Source of the DNA: Parasulfuritortus sp036391875 | GTDB lineage: Bacteria; Pseudomonadota; Gammaproteobacteria; Burkholderiales; Thiobacillaceae | DNA: 64,000 bases | NCBI GenBank assembly: GCA_036391875.1 | Contig: DASVZA010000018.1 | Location: 1-64,000 of the forward strand | Direction: 5' to 3' | Shown here: in pieces, positions 26,635 to 36,452 of the stretch | Layout: each line of letters begins with the position of its first letter | Numbering within the stretch: position 1 is the first letter of the stretch | The notes under the pieces: generated by a model | Told to the model about the DNA's origin: nothing | Databases searched by the model: none | Seen by the model: only the letters and a program-made list of their open reading frames with translations | Position numbers and translations under genes: made by a program

Positions 26635-27612
26635 ATGATCGTCATTACTGGCGGCGCCGGCATGATCGGCAGCATGATCGCCTGGCACCTGAACGTTAAC
26701 CTGGGCCGGGACGATGTGGTGGTGGTCGACCGCTTCGAACACCCGGACCAGTGGCAGAACCTGTGCCACCGCAAGCTGGCCGACATCCTCGACAAGGACG
26801 AGCTGACGGCCTGGCTGGATCGGGCCGGCAAGGTCGACGCGGTGATCCACATGGGTGCCATCAGCGCCACCACCGAGCGCGACTTCAATCGCCTGCTCGA
26901 CACCAACATCCGCTACAGCCAGAACCTCTGGCGCTGGTGCGCCGACCGCGGCGTGCCCTTCCTCTACGCCAGCTCGGCCGCCACCTACGGCGGCGGCGAG
27001 GCCGGCTACAGCGACGACCACGACATCGACAAGCTGCGGCCGTTGAACGGCTACGGCTTCTCCAAGCAGTTCTTCGACCAGTGGGCCTTGCGCCAGCAGC
27101 GCGAGGGCGCGCCCTGTCCGCCACGCTGGTACGGCTTCAAGTATTTCAACGTCTACGGCCCGAACGAATACCACAAGGGCCGCATGGCCAGCGTCGCCTT
27201 CCACACCTTCAACCAGGTGCGCGAGAGCGGCTACATGAAGCTGTTCCGCAGCCACCGCGAGGGTTACGACCACGGCATGCAGATGCGCGACTTCGTTTAC
27301 GTCAAGGACGCGGCCATGGCGACCAGCCACTTCATCGACCACGCCGCCGAATCGGGCCTGTACAACATCGGCACCGGTAAGGCACGCGCCTTCCGCGACC
27401 TGGCCACGGCGGTGATGAAGAACATGGACCGCGCGCCCAACATCGAATTCATCGACATGCCCGAAGACCTGCGCGGCAAGTACCAGTACTTCACCCAGGC
27501 CGACATGGCCAAGCTGAAGCAGGCCGGCTACGACCGCCCCTTCATGGAGCTGGAGGACGGCGTGGCCGACTACGTGCGCAACTATCTGACCCTGGACGAC
27601 CCCTACTGCTGA
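26635..27612 (+). CDS. hldD: ADP-L-glycero-D-manno-heptose 6-epimerase HldD
   Basis: A 325-residue extended SDR. It starts with the NAD(P) motif TGGAGMIGSMIAWHLN and has the catalytic YGFSK triplet (NGYGFSKQFFDQW). It converts ADP-D-glycero- to ADP-L-glycero-manno-heptose, the donor for the LPS inner core. AGGAG precedes the ATG. Its last base overlaps the gmhA start, opening a tightly coupled heptose operon. Confidence 0.96.
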   Translation: MIVITGGAGMIGSMIAWHLNVNLGRDDVVVVDRFEHPDQWQNLCHRKLADILDKDELTAWLDRAGKVDAVIHMGAISATTERDFNRLLDTNIRYSQNLWRWCADRGVPFLYASSAATYGGGEAGYSDDHDIDKLRPLNGYGFSKQFFDQWALRQQREGAPCPPRWYGFKYFNVYGPNEYHKGRMASVAFHTFNQVRESGYMKLFRSHREGYDHGMQMRDFVYVKDAAMATSHFIDHAAESGLYNIGTGKARAFRDLATAVMKNMDRAPNIEFIDMPEDLRGKYQYFTQADMAKLKQAGYDRPFMELEDGVADYVRNYLTLDDPYC

Positions 27613-28172
27613 TGGATTCCCGCAACCTGATCGAACGCGCCCTGGCCGATCACCAGGCCGCCGTGGCCGCCATGGGCTGCCTCATCCCGCAGATCGAGGC
27701 CCTGGCGGACCGTCTCAAGGATTGCCTGCAGGCCGGTGGCAAGATCGTCCTGATGGGCAACGGCGGCAGCGCCGCCGACAGCCAGCACATCGCCGCCGAA
27801 CTGGTCGGCCGCTTCAAGCGCGAGCGGGGCGGCCTGGCCGCGCTGGCCCTGACCACCGACACCTCGATCCTGACCTCGGTCGGCAACGACTACGGCTTCG
27901 AGCACGTCTTCGCCCGCCAGGTCGGCGCCCTGTGCGGCCCGAACGACGTGCTGGTCGGCATCTCCACCTCGGGCAACAGCGGCAACGTCGTGCGCGCCGT
28001 CGAGGAAGGCAAACGGCTCGGCATCTACACCGTCGGCCTGCTCGGCGGCAGCGGCGGCAGGCTGGCCGAGCTGTGCGACTTCGCTCTGGTGGCGCCGTCG
28101 GCCGACACCCCCCGCATCCAGGAGATCCACATCCTGATCGGTCACATCCTGTGCGAACTGCTGGAGGTCTGA
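27612..28172 (+). CDS. gmhA: Sedoheptulose-7-phosphate isomerase GmhA
   Basis: A 186-residue SIS-domain isomerase. The sugar-phosphate motif GNGGSAADSQHIAAELVGRF and the STSGNSGNVVRAV segment are present. It makes D-glycero-D-manno-heptose 7-phosphate, the first step of heptose synthesis. Start and stop overlap hldD and hldE by single bases (TGATG). Confidence 0.96.
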   Translation: MDSRNLIERALADHQAAVAAMGCLIPQIEALADRLKDCLQAGGKIVLMGNGGSAADSQHIAAELVGRFKRERGGLAALALTTDTSILTSVGNDYGFEHVFARQVGALCGPNDVLVGISTSGNSGNVVRAVEEGKRLGIYTVGLLGGSGGRLAELCDFALVAPSADTPRIQEIHILIGHILCELLEV

Positions 28173-29650
28173 TGTCCCGCCAGCTGGCCGAGATCGTGCA
28201 CCGTGCCTTCCGCCGCGACGGCCAGACCCCGGCCCGGGTCCTGGTGGTCGGCGACCTGATGTTGGACCGCTACCTGTGGGGCGACGTCGACCGCATCTCG
28301 CCCGAGGCGCCGGTGCCGGTGGTGCGCGTCACCCGCAACACCGAACGCCTGGGCGGCAGCGCCAACGTCGCTGCCAACCTGGCCGGGTTGGGCCTGGAGG
28401 CAGCCCTGGCCGGCCATGTCGGCATCGACGTCGAAGGCACGCGGCTGGAGGCCATGCTGGGCGAGGCCGGCATCCGCCCGGTCCTGACCCGGACCGAGGG
28501 CCGGCCGACCATCACCAAGACCCGCGTCCTGGGCGGCCACCAGCAGATGCTGCGGCTCGACCAGGAAGAGCACGGTCCGCATGCCGAGGCCGCCAGCCAG
28601 GCGCTGCTCGACTCGGTGCTGCACGAGCTGGAAAGCTGGCGACCGGGCGCGCTGATCCTGTCCGACTACGCCAAGGGCACCTTGACCGCCGCGGTCTGCC
28701 AGCGCCTGATCGCCGCCGCCCGGACCCGCGGCATCCCGGTCCTGGTCGATCCCAAGGGCCACGACTATGCCAAGTACCGCGGCGCCACCGCGCTGACACC
28801 CAACCAGAAGGAGGCCGCCGAGGCCAGCGGCTGCGGCCTGCGCGACGTCGACTGCATCCTGGCCGGGATGGAAGCGCTGCGCCGCGAACTGGAACTCGAC
28901 TTCCTGCCGGTCACCCGCGGCGAGCATGGCATCGCCCTGATGCAGGCCGACGGCGTGACCCACCTGCCGGCCACGGCCAAGCAGGTGTTCGACGTCTCCG
29001 GCGCCGGCGACACCGTGATCGCCACCCTGACCGCCGGCCTGCTGGCCGGCCTGGCCCCGGCCGAATGCTGCCGCCTGGCCAACCTCGCGGCCGGCGTGGT
29101 GGTGGGCAAGGTCGGCACCATCCCGGTGACCCGCGACGAACTGCTGCACGAGATCGAGTGGCAGGACGCCTCGACCCAGGCCGACAAGGTCTGCGACGAG
29201 GATGCGCTGCTGCGCCGGGCCGCCTACTGGCGCTCACGGGGCGAGAAGATCGTGTTCACCAACGGTTGTTTCGACATCCTGCACGCCGGCCACGTCAGCT
29301 ATCTGGAAGCCGCGCGGCAGCAGGGCGACCGGCTGGTGCTGGGGCTCAACACCGACCGCTCGGTGTCGGCCCTGAAAGGCCCGACCCGGCCCGTGGTCCA
29401 GGAACAGGACCGGGCCCGCGTGCTGGCCGCGCTGGAGGCGGTCGACGCCGTGGTGCTGTTCGACGAGGACACGCCCGAGCGGCTGATCTGCCGGCTGTTG
29501 CCGGACATCCTGGTCAAGGGCGGCGACTACCGGCCCGAGGACATCGCCGGCGGCGACTGCGTGCGTGCCAACGGCGGCGAGGTTCAGGTTCTCAATTTCG
29601 TCGACGGCCGCTCCACCAGCCGCCTGATCGCCGCCATCAAGGAGGCGTAG
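28172..29650 (+). CDS. hldE: Bifunctional heptose kinase/adenylyltransferase HldE
   Basis: A 492-residue fusion. The N-terminal ribokinase-type domain (1 to about 330) has GGSANVAANLAGLG and the anion-hole motif SGAGDTVIATL; the C-terminal nucleotidyltransferase domain has TNGCFDILHAGHVSYL and VKGGDY. It phosphorylates heptose-7-P and then adds AMP to heptose-1-P. With gmhA and hldD it supplies ADP-heptose; the intermediate phosphatase GmhB is not in this window. Confidence 0.96.
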   Translation: MSRQLAEIVHRAFRRDGQTPARVLVVGDLMLDRYLWGDVDRISPEAPVPVVRVTRNTERLGGSANVAANLAGLGLEAALAGHVGIDVEGTRLEAMLGEAGIRPVLTRTEGRPTITKTRVLGGHQQMLRLDQEEHGPHAEAASQALLDSVLHELESWRPGALILSDYAKGTLTAAVCQRLIAAARTRGIPVLVDPKGHDYAKYRGATALTPNQKEAAEASGCGLRDVDCILAGMEALRRELELDFLPVTRGEHGIALMQADGVTHLPATAKQVFDVSGAGDTVIATLTAGLLAGLAPAECCRLANLAAGVVVGKVGTIPVTRDELLHEIEWQDASTQADKVCDEDALLRRAAYWRSRGEKIVFTNGCFDILHAGHVSYLEAARQQGDRLVLGLNTDRSVSALKGPTRPVVQEQDRARVLAALEAVDAVVLFDEDTPERLICRLLPDILVKGGDYRPEDIAGGDCVRANGGEVQVLNFVDGRSTSRLIAAIKEA

Positions 29651-29653
29651 TCC

Positions 29654-30514
29654 GTGCCGCTTCAGCGAGCCAAGCAGTTCCTGCGTTCGGTGTGGCATGG
29701 CAAGGCGTTGCGCCGCAACCAGGCGGTGTTCGACGATCCCGTGCTGCAGCCCATCCTGGTGCAGGACTCGGACCACGGCCTGCGCGTCCTGCGTCCCTAT
29801 CTGATCCGCGGCCTCAAGGCGTCCGGCCGGGCCCAGGCCGTGGTCGACCATTACGCCTACCTGCGTTCCCATCTGAGCGACGCGGCGGTGCACGAGGTGT
29901 ACATCGACGGTGCCGTCCTGGCCCGGCGCGAGACGCCGGTCGGCGAACTGCGTCTGATGTTGTACGCACCGACCGGCCTGGGCCGCGAGGGCGAGTTGCG
30001 CATGGCCCTGGAACTGGACGGCCGCACCCTGCACATGTTCGCCATGGCGATCGCCACGCCGGCCACGCTCGGTCTGCCGGAAGGCCATGGCCCGGTACTC
30101 TGGATCGGCTGCAACAAGGGGCCCGGCCCGGAACCCGACATCCCCGAGCTGATCAAGAAGGTGACCAAGGCCATGGCGGGCCTGCGGCCCAAGGCCCTGA
30201 TGCTGCACGGCGCCCAGGCGCTGGCGGCCGGCTGGGGCCTGGCCGGGCTGTACGGGGTGGCCAACGAGGGCACGGTGTTCGCCGGCTACTACCACCTGCG
30301 CAAGCGGATCAAGGCCGACTATGACGCCTTCTGGCAGGAATACGACGGCCAGGCCGTGACGCCCTACGCCTACCGTCTGGCCGCCGTACCGGTCGCCAAG
30401 GATCTGGCCGAGGTGGCGTCCAACAAGCGCGCCGCCGCCGCGCGCAAGGCCGCCGCCGCGCAGCAATGGTTCGACGACGTGCTGCAGGTGGCGTCGGCCA
30501 TGCGGATCGCCTGA
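29654..30514 (+). CDS. VirK/YbjX family (DUF535) protein
   Basis: A 286-residue soluble protein with the DUF535 pattern: LRPYLIRG near residue 50, a mid-section with GELRLMLYAPTGLGREGEL, the segment GPVLWIGCNKGPG, and YHLRKRIKADYDAFWQE near 220. VirK/YbjX members affect LPS-related resistance and virulence in enterobacteria, but the biochemical role is unclear. The GTG start lies four bases after hldE and the stop overlaps waaF, so it belongs to the heptose operon. Confidence 0.8.
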   Translation: MPLQRAKQFLRSVWHGKALRRNQAVFDDPVLQPILVQDSDHGLRVLRPYLIRGLKASGRAQAVVDHYAYLRSHLSDAAVHEVYIDGAVLARRETPVGELRLMLYAPTGLGREGELRMALELDGRTLHMFAMAIATPATLGLPEGHGPVLWIGCNKGPGPEPDIPELIKKVTKAMAGLRPKALMLHGAQALAAGWGLAGLYGVANEGTVFAGYYHLRKRIKADYDAFWQEYDGQAVTPYAYRLAAVPVAKDLAEVASNKRAAAARKAAAAQQWFDDVLQVASAMRIA

Positions 30515-31533
30515 TGGCGCGCTGCCTGGTGGTCGGCCCGTCCTGGGTTGGCGACATGATCATGGCGCAGGGCCTCTACCGTGCCCTGCGCGAACAGGGT
30601 CCCGATCTGGTGATCGACGTCCTGGCCCCGGCCTGGAGCGGGCCGATCCTGTCGCGCATGGCCGAGGTCGAGCGCATCGTCGTCTCGCCCTTCAGCCACG
30701 GAAAATTCGACCTGGCCGGTCGGCGGGCCCTGGCGCGCGACCTGCGCGGCGCCGGCTACGAGCAGGCCTACGTCCTGCCCAATTCCTGGAAGTCGGCCCT
30801 GATCCCTTGGCTGGCCGGCATCCCGCGCCGGACCGGCTACGTCGGCGAGTTCCGCTACGGCCTGCTCAACGACGCCCGGCGCCTGGACAAGGCCGGCCTG
30901 CCGAGGCTGGTGGACCGCTACCGCGCGCTGGCCGACGCGGCCCCGGCCGGGCCGGCCGACTATCCCCGGCTGACGGTCGACCCCGACAAGCAGGCGGCCA
31001 GCCTGGCCCGCCTCGGCCTGGTTCTCGACCGGCCGGTGCTCGCATTGTGCCCCGGCGCCGAATATGGTCCCGCCAAGCGCTGGCCGGAGGCGCACTACGC
31101 CGAGGTGGCCAAGGCCATGCTGGCCAGCGGCTGGCAGGTCTGGCTGTTCGGATCGGCCGCGGACCAGCCGGTGGGCGAGGCCATCGACGCCTTGGCCGGC
31201 GGCGCCTGCCGTAACCTGGCCGGCGCGACCGCGTTGGAGGAGACGGTCGATCTGCTGGCTTGTGCGACGGCCGTGGTCACCAACGATTCCGGTCTGATGC
31301 ACGTTGCCGCGGCGGTCGGCGTGCCGGTGGTCGCGGTCTACGGCTCGACCGACCCGGGCTACACGCCGCCCCTGTCGGAGCGGGCCGCAGTGGTCCGCCT
31401 CGGCCTGGACTGCAGCCCCTGCTTCGAACGCACCTGTCCGCTCGGCCACCTCGACTGCCTGGTCAAGCTGGGGCCGGAACGGGTGCTTGATATACTCGCC
31501 CGCATCCCTCCAACGGACCACGCGCCTTCATGA
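30514..31533 (+). CDS. waaF: ADP-heptose:LPS heptosyltransferase II WaaF
   Basis: A 339-residue GT9 enzyme. The N-terminus GPSWVGDMIMAQGLYRALRE and the ADP-heptose-binding TNDSGLMHVAAAVGVP..AVYGSTDP pattern are typical of WaaF. It adds the second heptose to the inner core. Start overlaps the previous stop (TGATG) and the end overlaps the next gene (ATGA). Confidence 0.93.
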   Translation: MARCLVVGPSWVGDMIMAQGLYRALREQGPDLVIDVLAPAWSGPILSRMAEVERIVVSPFSHGKFDLAGRRALARDLRGAGYEQAYVLPNSWKSALIPWLAGIPRRTGYVGEFRYGLLNDARRLDKAGLPRLVDRYRALADAAPAGPADYPRLTVDPDKQAASLARLGLVLDRPVLALCPGAEYGPAKRWPEAHYAEVAKAMLASGWQVWLFGSAADQPVGEAIDALAGGACRNLAGATALEETVDLLACATAVVTNDSGLMHVAAAVGVPVVAVYGSTDPGYTPPLSERAAVVRLGLDCSPCFERTCPLGHLDCLVKLGPERVLDILARIPPTDHAPS

Positions 31534-32396
31534 AAGTCAGCGGCTTCACCTTCATCCGCAACGGCAGCCTGCTCGGCTATCCCTACCTCGAGAGCATCCG
31601 TTCGGTGCTGCCGATCTGCGACGAGTTCGTGGTGGCGGTGGGCGACAGCGACGACGACACCCTCGAGCAGATCCGCACCATCGGTTCCGACAAGCTGCGC
31701 ATCGTCGAGACCTGGTGGAACGAGCGGATGCAGGACCGCGGCTACGTCTACGCCCAGCAGAAGATGATCGCCCAGTTCAACTGCAGCGGCGATTGGGCCT
31801 TCTACCTGGAGGGAGACGAGGTGGTGCACGAGGACGACCTCGACACCATCCGCGCCGCCATGGAACGGAACCTGGCCGACGACCGGGTCGAGGCCCTGGT
31901 CTTCGACTACCACCATTTCTTCGGCAGCCCGGACTGGCGTGCCATCAGCCCCGGCTGGTATCGCCGCGCGCCGCGCATCATCCGCAACACCATCCGCAGC
32001 TGGGCGCCGGACGGCCTGTTCTGGGTGGTCATGGACAAGAACAAGCGCGGCCGCTATCCCGATGCCGCCCTGGTCGGCGCGCCGATCTACCACTACGGCC
32101 ACGTCCGCAGCGTCGCGGCGATGCGCGAGAAGACCCAACGGGTCGGCAAGTACTGGGGCCACGACCATCCGCTGTTCAACGGCTACCAGATCGACCCCGC
32201 CGCCCTGGCGCCCTTCGCCGGCAGCCATCCGGCCATCGTCCGCGACTGGCTGGCGCAGGAGGCGGAACGGACGTTCGCGCCCGACCCGGTCTATCGGCCG
32301 ACCCGGAAGGAACTCAAGCACCGGCGCATGATGGCGTTGGAGCGCATGTTCGGCCTGGAGCTGTCCAAGAAACACTACCGCCTGGTGCGGCCGTGA
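31530..32396 (+). CDS. Family 2 glycosyltransferase
   Basis: A 288-residue GT-A-type protein. The N-terminal strand MKVSGFTFIRNGSLLGYPYL and the metal-site region FYLEGDEVVHEDD (in place of a plain DxD) indicate GT2. A basic Trp/Tyr-rich middle (WYRRAPRIIRNTIRSW) follows. Position between waaF and a waaE-like gene suggests a step in LPS core assembly. The acceptor cannot be predicted. Confidence 0.8.
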   Translation: MKVSGFTFIRNGSLLGYPYLESIRSVLPICDEFVVAVGDSDDDTLEQIRTIGSDKLRIVETWWNERMQDRGYVYAQQKMIAQFNCSGDWAFYLEGDEVVHEDDLDTIRAAMERNLADDRVEALVFDYHHFFGSPDWRAISPGWYRRAPRIIRNTIRSWAPDGLFWVVMDKNKRGRYPDAALVGAPIYHYGHVRSVAAMREKTQRVGKYWGHDHPLFNGYQIDPAALAPFAGSHPAIVRDWLAQEAERTFAPDPVYRPTRKELKHRRMMALERMFGLELSKKHYRLVRP

Positions 32397-33166
32397 ACGC
32401 CACGCTGTCGGTGGTCATCATCACCAAGAACGAGGCGGGCCGCCTGCGGCCGACCCTGGAGTCGGTGCGCTTCGCCGACGAGATCGTGGTGCTCGATTCG
32501 GGAAGCGACGACGGCACGGCCGATCTGGCCCGAGAGTACACCGACAAGGTGTTCGTCGATCCGGTCTGGCCCGGCTTCGGCGAGCAGAAGAACCGCGCCC
32601 TGGCCCACGCCACCGGCGACTGGGTGCTGTCGCTCGATGCCGACGAGCGGGTCTCGGCGGCGCTGCAACGGGAGATCCGTTCGGTCATCGAAGGCGGCGA
32701 CAAGCCGGTCTACGCCCTGCCGCGCCTGTCCAGTTTCTGCGGCCGCGACATACACCATTCCGGCTGGTGGCCGGACTACGTGCCGCGCCTGTTCAAGCGG
32801 GGCGCGGCGAGCTTTTCGCCGGATCTGGTGCATGAACGGCTGCTGTTCGAGGGCGAGGCCGGCAGGCTGAAGAACCCCCTGAGCCACGAGAGTTTCCGCA
32901 CCCTGGACGAGGTCCTGGACAAGATCAACCGCTATTCCACCGCAGGGGCCGAGCAGGCCTTGGCCAAGGGTAAGCGCGGCGGTCTGGCCAAGGCGCTGTT
33001 CCGGGGCGGTTGGGCCTTCATCCGGTCCTACTTGCTGCGGGCCGGCTTCCTCGATGGCCGCGAAGGTTTGATGCTCGCAATCTCCACGGCAGAGGGTGTC
33101 TACTACCGCTACCTCAAGCTCGGTTACTTGGCCGAGATGGCTCGGCGCGGGTCGGGCCGGGAATAG
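32393..33166 (+). CDS. Family 2 glycosyltransferase, WaaE/KdtX-like
   Basis: A 257-residue GT2 protein. It has SVVIITKNEAGRL at the N-terminus, a VLDSGSDDGTADLARE segment, the metal motif SLDADERVSAALQREI, and the ending ISTAEGVYYRYLKL seen in WaaE/KdtX-type core beta-1,4-glucosyltransferases. The start is a GTG in a GTGA overlap with the previous gene. Its last 43 bases overlap the convergent gene on the other strand. Confidence 0.85.
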   Translation: MNATLSVVIITKNEAGRLRPTLESVRFADEIVVLDSGSDDGTADLAREYTDKVFVDPVWPGFGEQKNRALAHATGDWVLSLDADERVSAALQREIRSVIEGGDKPVYALPRLSSFCGRDIHHSGWWPDYVPRLFKRGAASFSPDLVHERLLFEGEAGRLKNPLSHESFRTLDEVLDKINRYSTAGAEQALAKGKRGGLAKALFRGGWAFIRSYLLRAGFLDGREGLMLAISTAEGVYYRYLKLGYLAEMARRGSGRE

Positions 33167-34242
33167 GGCTTGGTCAGCGTCTCGGCCAGTTGGCCGGCGC
33201 TGAACTCGGCCTGCAGGGTCTTGCCGGCCAGCCGCGCCCGGTCGCGGAAGCTGGGCCAGTCGGCGAGGATGGTGCGGATTGCTGTCTCCATGGCGGGTGC
33301 GGACATGTCCTCCAGCGCGACACCGGCCCCGAAGCGCTCGACGACCCGCGCCATCCAGGTGCCGGCCGGGACGACCAGGGGCGCGCCGGACGACAGACCA
33401 TCGAGCGAGATGCCGCTGATCCGGTCGGCGAAATCGGCCGCGTCATAAGGCTGCAGGCAGATGCCGCCTTCGAACTGGGCGAGGTAGTCGTCCTGCGGCA
33501 GGGCGGCCTCGATCAGTTTCAGGTTCGGGTAGCGGATGCCCTCCAGGCGCTGGATGTCCTGGGCGGTCTTGTCGTCGAAGCGTTGGCGGTGGTCGGCCGA
33601 GGCCTGGATCAGCAGGGGCAGGTCGCTGCCCTGCCGGGCCAGGTGCGCCACCAGGTCGACCACCTTGCCGATGCCCTTGTCCTGGCGGGCGATGCCGGCG
33701 AACAACAGGTGGCGGAACGGCGTGTCGTTGTCCGACTGTTCGCGCGGCGTGATCGGATAGGGCACGACCCGCACATCGGGAAAGCCGGCCTGGCGGAAGG
33801 CCTCGACCGCGCTTTCGGTCGGGCCGAGGATGACCAGGTTCGGCTGCCGGATGGCGTATTTGCGCAGGAAGGCGAGCTTCTTCGGCGTCGGCCGGAACCA
33901 ATGGAAATAGAGGAAGATACGGCCCGACTCGATGGTGCCGCGCGCTGCCAGATCGATGAGGCTGAGGTCGGTGCGCGTCGCTGTGGACAGGAAGATGCGG
34001 CCAGGCTGGCGCAGCAGGCGGCGGTACAGGAAGAAAGCCTGGAACCGACGCAGGGAGCGGCTGAAATAGGGGACGACCCGTGCCTGCGGGCCGGGGGCTT
34101 GGAACTCGGCGCCGCGGCCGAGCCAGAGCTGCATCGGCGTCTCGCCGACCGCATCGAGGACGCTGGCCAGGAAGCTGTTGCAGTGGCCGGCCAGGCCGGT
34201 CAGGGTCGGCTCGATGACGTGCAGGGTGGTGTTTTGATGCAT
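33124..34242 (-). CDS. GT-B glycosyltransferase, probably family 4
   Basis: A 372-residue protein with a two-domain GT-B layout. The C-terminal half has HLLFAGIARQDKGIGKVVDL, LPLLIQASA, and a donor-site region with GGICLQPYDAADFADRISG and LSSGAPLVVPAG, reminiscent of GT4 enzymes. The acceptor is unknown. It is transcribed alone, opposite to both neighbours, and its end overlaps the WaaE-like gene by 43 bases. Confidence 0.75.
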   Translation of the reverse strand: MHQNTTLHVIEPTLTGLAGHCNSFLASVLDAVGETPMQLWLGRGAEFQAPGPQARVVPYFSRSLRRFQAFFLYRRLLRQPGRIFLSTATRTDLSLIDLAARGTIESGRIFLYFHWFRPTPKKLAFLRKYAIRQPNLVILGPTESAVEAFRQAGFPDVRVVPYPITPREQSDNDTPFRHLLFAGIARQDKGIGKVVDLVAHLARQGSDLPLLIQASADHRQRFDDKTAQDIQRLEGIRYPNLKLIEAALPQDDYLAQFEGGICLQPYDAADFADRISGISLDGLSSGAPLVVPAGTWMARVVERFGAGVALEDMSAPAMETAIRTILADWPSFRDRARLAGKTLQAEFSAGQLAETLTKPYSRPDPRRAISAK

Positions 34243-34319
34243 GATTCGCGTTCGCTCGCCGGTTGTCTGCCGCTGGAGATGGCCGGCAGGGGGTTCGAAG
34301 GCAACGATTTTACTGACAG

Positions 34320-35255
34320 ATGACGAAGAAACTGATCCTTTATTCGCACGACGGCAAACTGGGCGATGCCGTCGTGATGACCGGCCTGGTCGAGGCCTTG
34401 CACCGGGCCGGCCATGCGGTCTACGTCACCGCCAGCCGCGGAAACATCGCCTTTTGGCGGGCCGATCGCAGGCTTGCGGGCGTGGTCGAAGTACCAAAGA
34501 CCGGACTGTTCGGCAAGCTGTCGGCCATCCGGCAACTGCGCTGGATCAAGGCCGACTGGCTGTTCTCCTGGGACCTGCACCGCTCCTCGACCGGCACCTT
34601 GCTGGCCCGGCTGTCCGGAGCCGGCCGCAAGGTCGGCTTCTGGCGGGGTGGCGCGGCGGTGTTCGACGACCTGCTGGCGTTCGATCCGGCTTGCGAACAC
34701 ATCACGCGCAAATATGAACGGGCGGCCGCGCTGCTCGGCGTGTCCTTGTCCAGGCCGAAGCTGGGTTTTCCCGTCGCGGCGGCCGATCTCGATCTGCCGG
34801 CCGGCAAACGGGTGTTCGTCAATTTCTTCGGCTCGGTGCCGGACAAGAGTCTGAACGAGGTGATCATCAGGTCGGTGCTGAAGCGTCTGGCCGAAGATTT
34901 TGCCGATTGCATCTTCCTGGTTTGCCACATGCGGCACCAAGGCTGGATCGAAGAGCGGGTGGCGGGCTATGCCAACATCCGGGCGATCCGCACCGATGCC
35001 GGGCCGGACGACTTGTATGGCGCGATCCAGGCCTGCGACGCGGTGATGACCGTCGACACTTCGATCGCCCACATCGCAGCGGCGCTGGGCAAGCCGCTGC
35101 TCGACATCTTCTGCAAGAATGCCCAGGCCCGGGTGAATTTCAGTCCGGTCGGCGAGCGCGTGATGATCGTCGAATCGGCTTCGCCGGAGGTGATCTCCGA
35201 GATCGATCCGGACGAACTGGTCAGCTCGCTGAGGGCGCTGCTCGCTCAGAACTGA
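34320..35255 (+). CDS. GT9 heptosyltransferase-like protein
   Basis: A 311-residue GT9-type protein. KLGDAVVMTGLVEALHRAG at the N-terminus and VMTVDTSIAHIAAALGKPLL near residue 245 are the family hallmarks. It differs from WaaF and WaaC of this window, so it may be a third heptosyltransferase (WaaQ-like) or act on another sugar. It is a single gene between oppositely oriented genes; its end overlaps waaL by 35 bases. Confidence 0.82.
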   Translation: MTKKLILYSHDGKLGDAVVMTGLVEALHRAGHAVYVTASRGNIAFWRADRRLAGVVEVPKTGLFGKLSAIRQLRWIKADWLFSWDLHRSSTGTLLARLSGAGRKVGFWRGGAAVFDDLLAFDPACEHITRKYERAAALLGVSLSRPKLGFPVAAADLDLPAGKRVFVNFFGSVPDKSLNEVIIRSVLKRLAEDFADCIFLVCHMRHQGWIEERVAGYANIRAIRTDAGPDDLYGAIQACDAVMTVDTSIAHIAAALGKPLLDIFCKNAQARVNFSPVGERVMIVESASPEVISEIDPDELVSSLRALLAQN

Positions 35256-36450
35256 ACGGCAACGGGCCGGCGACCAGGGCCGCCAGCAGGACGACGAAGG
35301 TGTAGCCCGAGACGTGGTCGAGCATGACCGAGTTGGCGGTGCCCGGTACGCACCAGGCCAGCGCCAGCCCGGCCAGCCATATGCCGTGCAGGCCGCGTTC
35401 CTTGACGGCCGAATAGAACATCGACAGGTAGACCCCGATCAACGCGAGCAGGCCGAAGATGCCGTTCTCGGCCCAATAGAATATGTAGTCATCGTGCGGG
35501 TTGGCGAACGGCGGTTCGATTGTTGGGTGGGTCTTGTAGTAGTTCTCGTAGCTTTCCCTGAAGGCGCCGGTGCCGTTGCCGATGATCGGATGCGTGTCCC
35601 GGATCAGAGCCAGGGTCGACTTCAATGCATTCATGCGGAAGCCGACCGAGGTGTCAGTCTGTCCCTCCTTGTATTCGCTGACATCATGTGTGGCGAGTTT
35701 CAGCCCCTGGTTGAGGGCCGAGTGGCCGTAGAGAGCGGCCAGCCCGACTGCGGCGAGAAAGCCCAAAGTGGCCGCGACCTTGAGCAGTTTGGAACGAAGC
35801 AAGGTGGCGAACAGCAGCATGGCCAGGATGACCAGGACGATCTGGCCGGTGCGGCCGCGTACCAGGAAGATGATGTCGACGAAGGCAAGCGCCACGGTCA
35901 GCCAGCCCAGCCAGGCCAGGATTCCGCGCGGGCGCAGGGCAGCCAGCAGCGTGACCAGGCCTAGCGTGACCAGGCTGAGGAAGACGTTGTGTTCGGTATG
36001 GTTGAGGAACGGCGCCAGTTCGCCCGTGCCCGGAACGGCATGAAATATCTGGATGCCGATCACCTGGGACAGCACCGACAGGAACATGGACAAGAGCATG
36101 CCGAAGGCGAAACCGAGGAAGGCCGCCTGGCGTCGCTCGGTTTTTTGCAGCAGGCCGATCAGGACGAAGAAGACCATGAACTTGGTGTGCTTGCCGACGA
36201 TCTCCCACGGCGAATGGTTGTGTAAGAACGAAACCAGCACGCCCAGCATCAGGATGGCGAGGAAGACCAGCATGGCCTTGAAGACCGGATCCCGGCGGCG
36301 TTCGGATACGGCGGCGTGCCATTCCCTGAAATGGGTGGCAAACCAGATCAGCGAGATCGAGGCCATGATGCTGGTCAATGCGGTCGAGACGGTCAAAGCT
36401 AGGCCGAAGGCGAATGCATACCAGGCCCAGCCATCGTAATTTTTGAACAT
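35221..36450 (-). CDS. O-antigen ligase / polymerase family membrane protein (WaaL-like)
   Basis: A 409-residue protein with about ten to eleven membrane segments and a large periplasmic loop (residues about 240-320) carrying GNGTGAFRESYENYY and ANPHDDYIFYWAENG, the Wzy_C-type loop with a conserved His. WaaL moves O-antigen from undecaprenyl diphosphate to the lipid A-core. The start at 36450 follows the stop of the preceding gene by two bases; longer starts are not supported. Confidence 0.88.
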   Translation of the reverse strand: MFKNYDGWAWYAFAFGLALTVSTALTSIMASISLIWFATHFREWHAAVSERRRDPVFKAMLVFLAILMLGVLVSFLHNHSPWEIVGKHTKFMVFFVLIGLLQKTERRQAAFLGFAFGMLLSMFLSVLSQVIGIQIFHAVPGTGELAPFLNHTEHNVFLSLVTLGLVTLLAALRPRGILAWLGWLTVALAFVDIIFLVRGRTGQIVLVILAMLLFATLLRSKLLKVAATLGFLAAVGLAALYGHSALNQGLKLATHDVSEYKEGQTDTSVGFRMNALKSTLALIRDTHPIIGNGTGAFRESYENYYKTHPTIEPPFANPHDDYIFYWAENGIFGLLALIGVYLSMFYSAVKERGLHGIWLAGLALAWCVPGTANSVMLDHVSGYTFVVLLAALVAGPLPFSSERAAPSAS

Positions 36451-36452
36451 CG

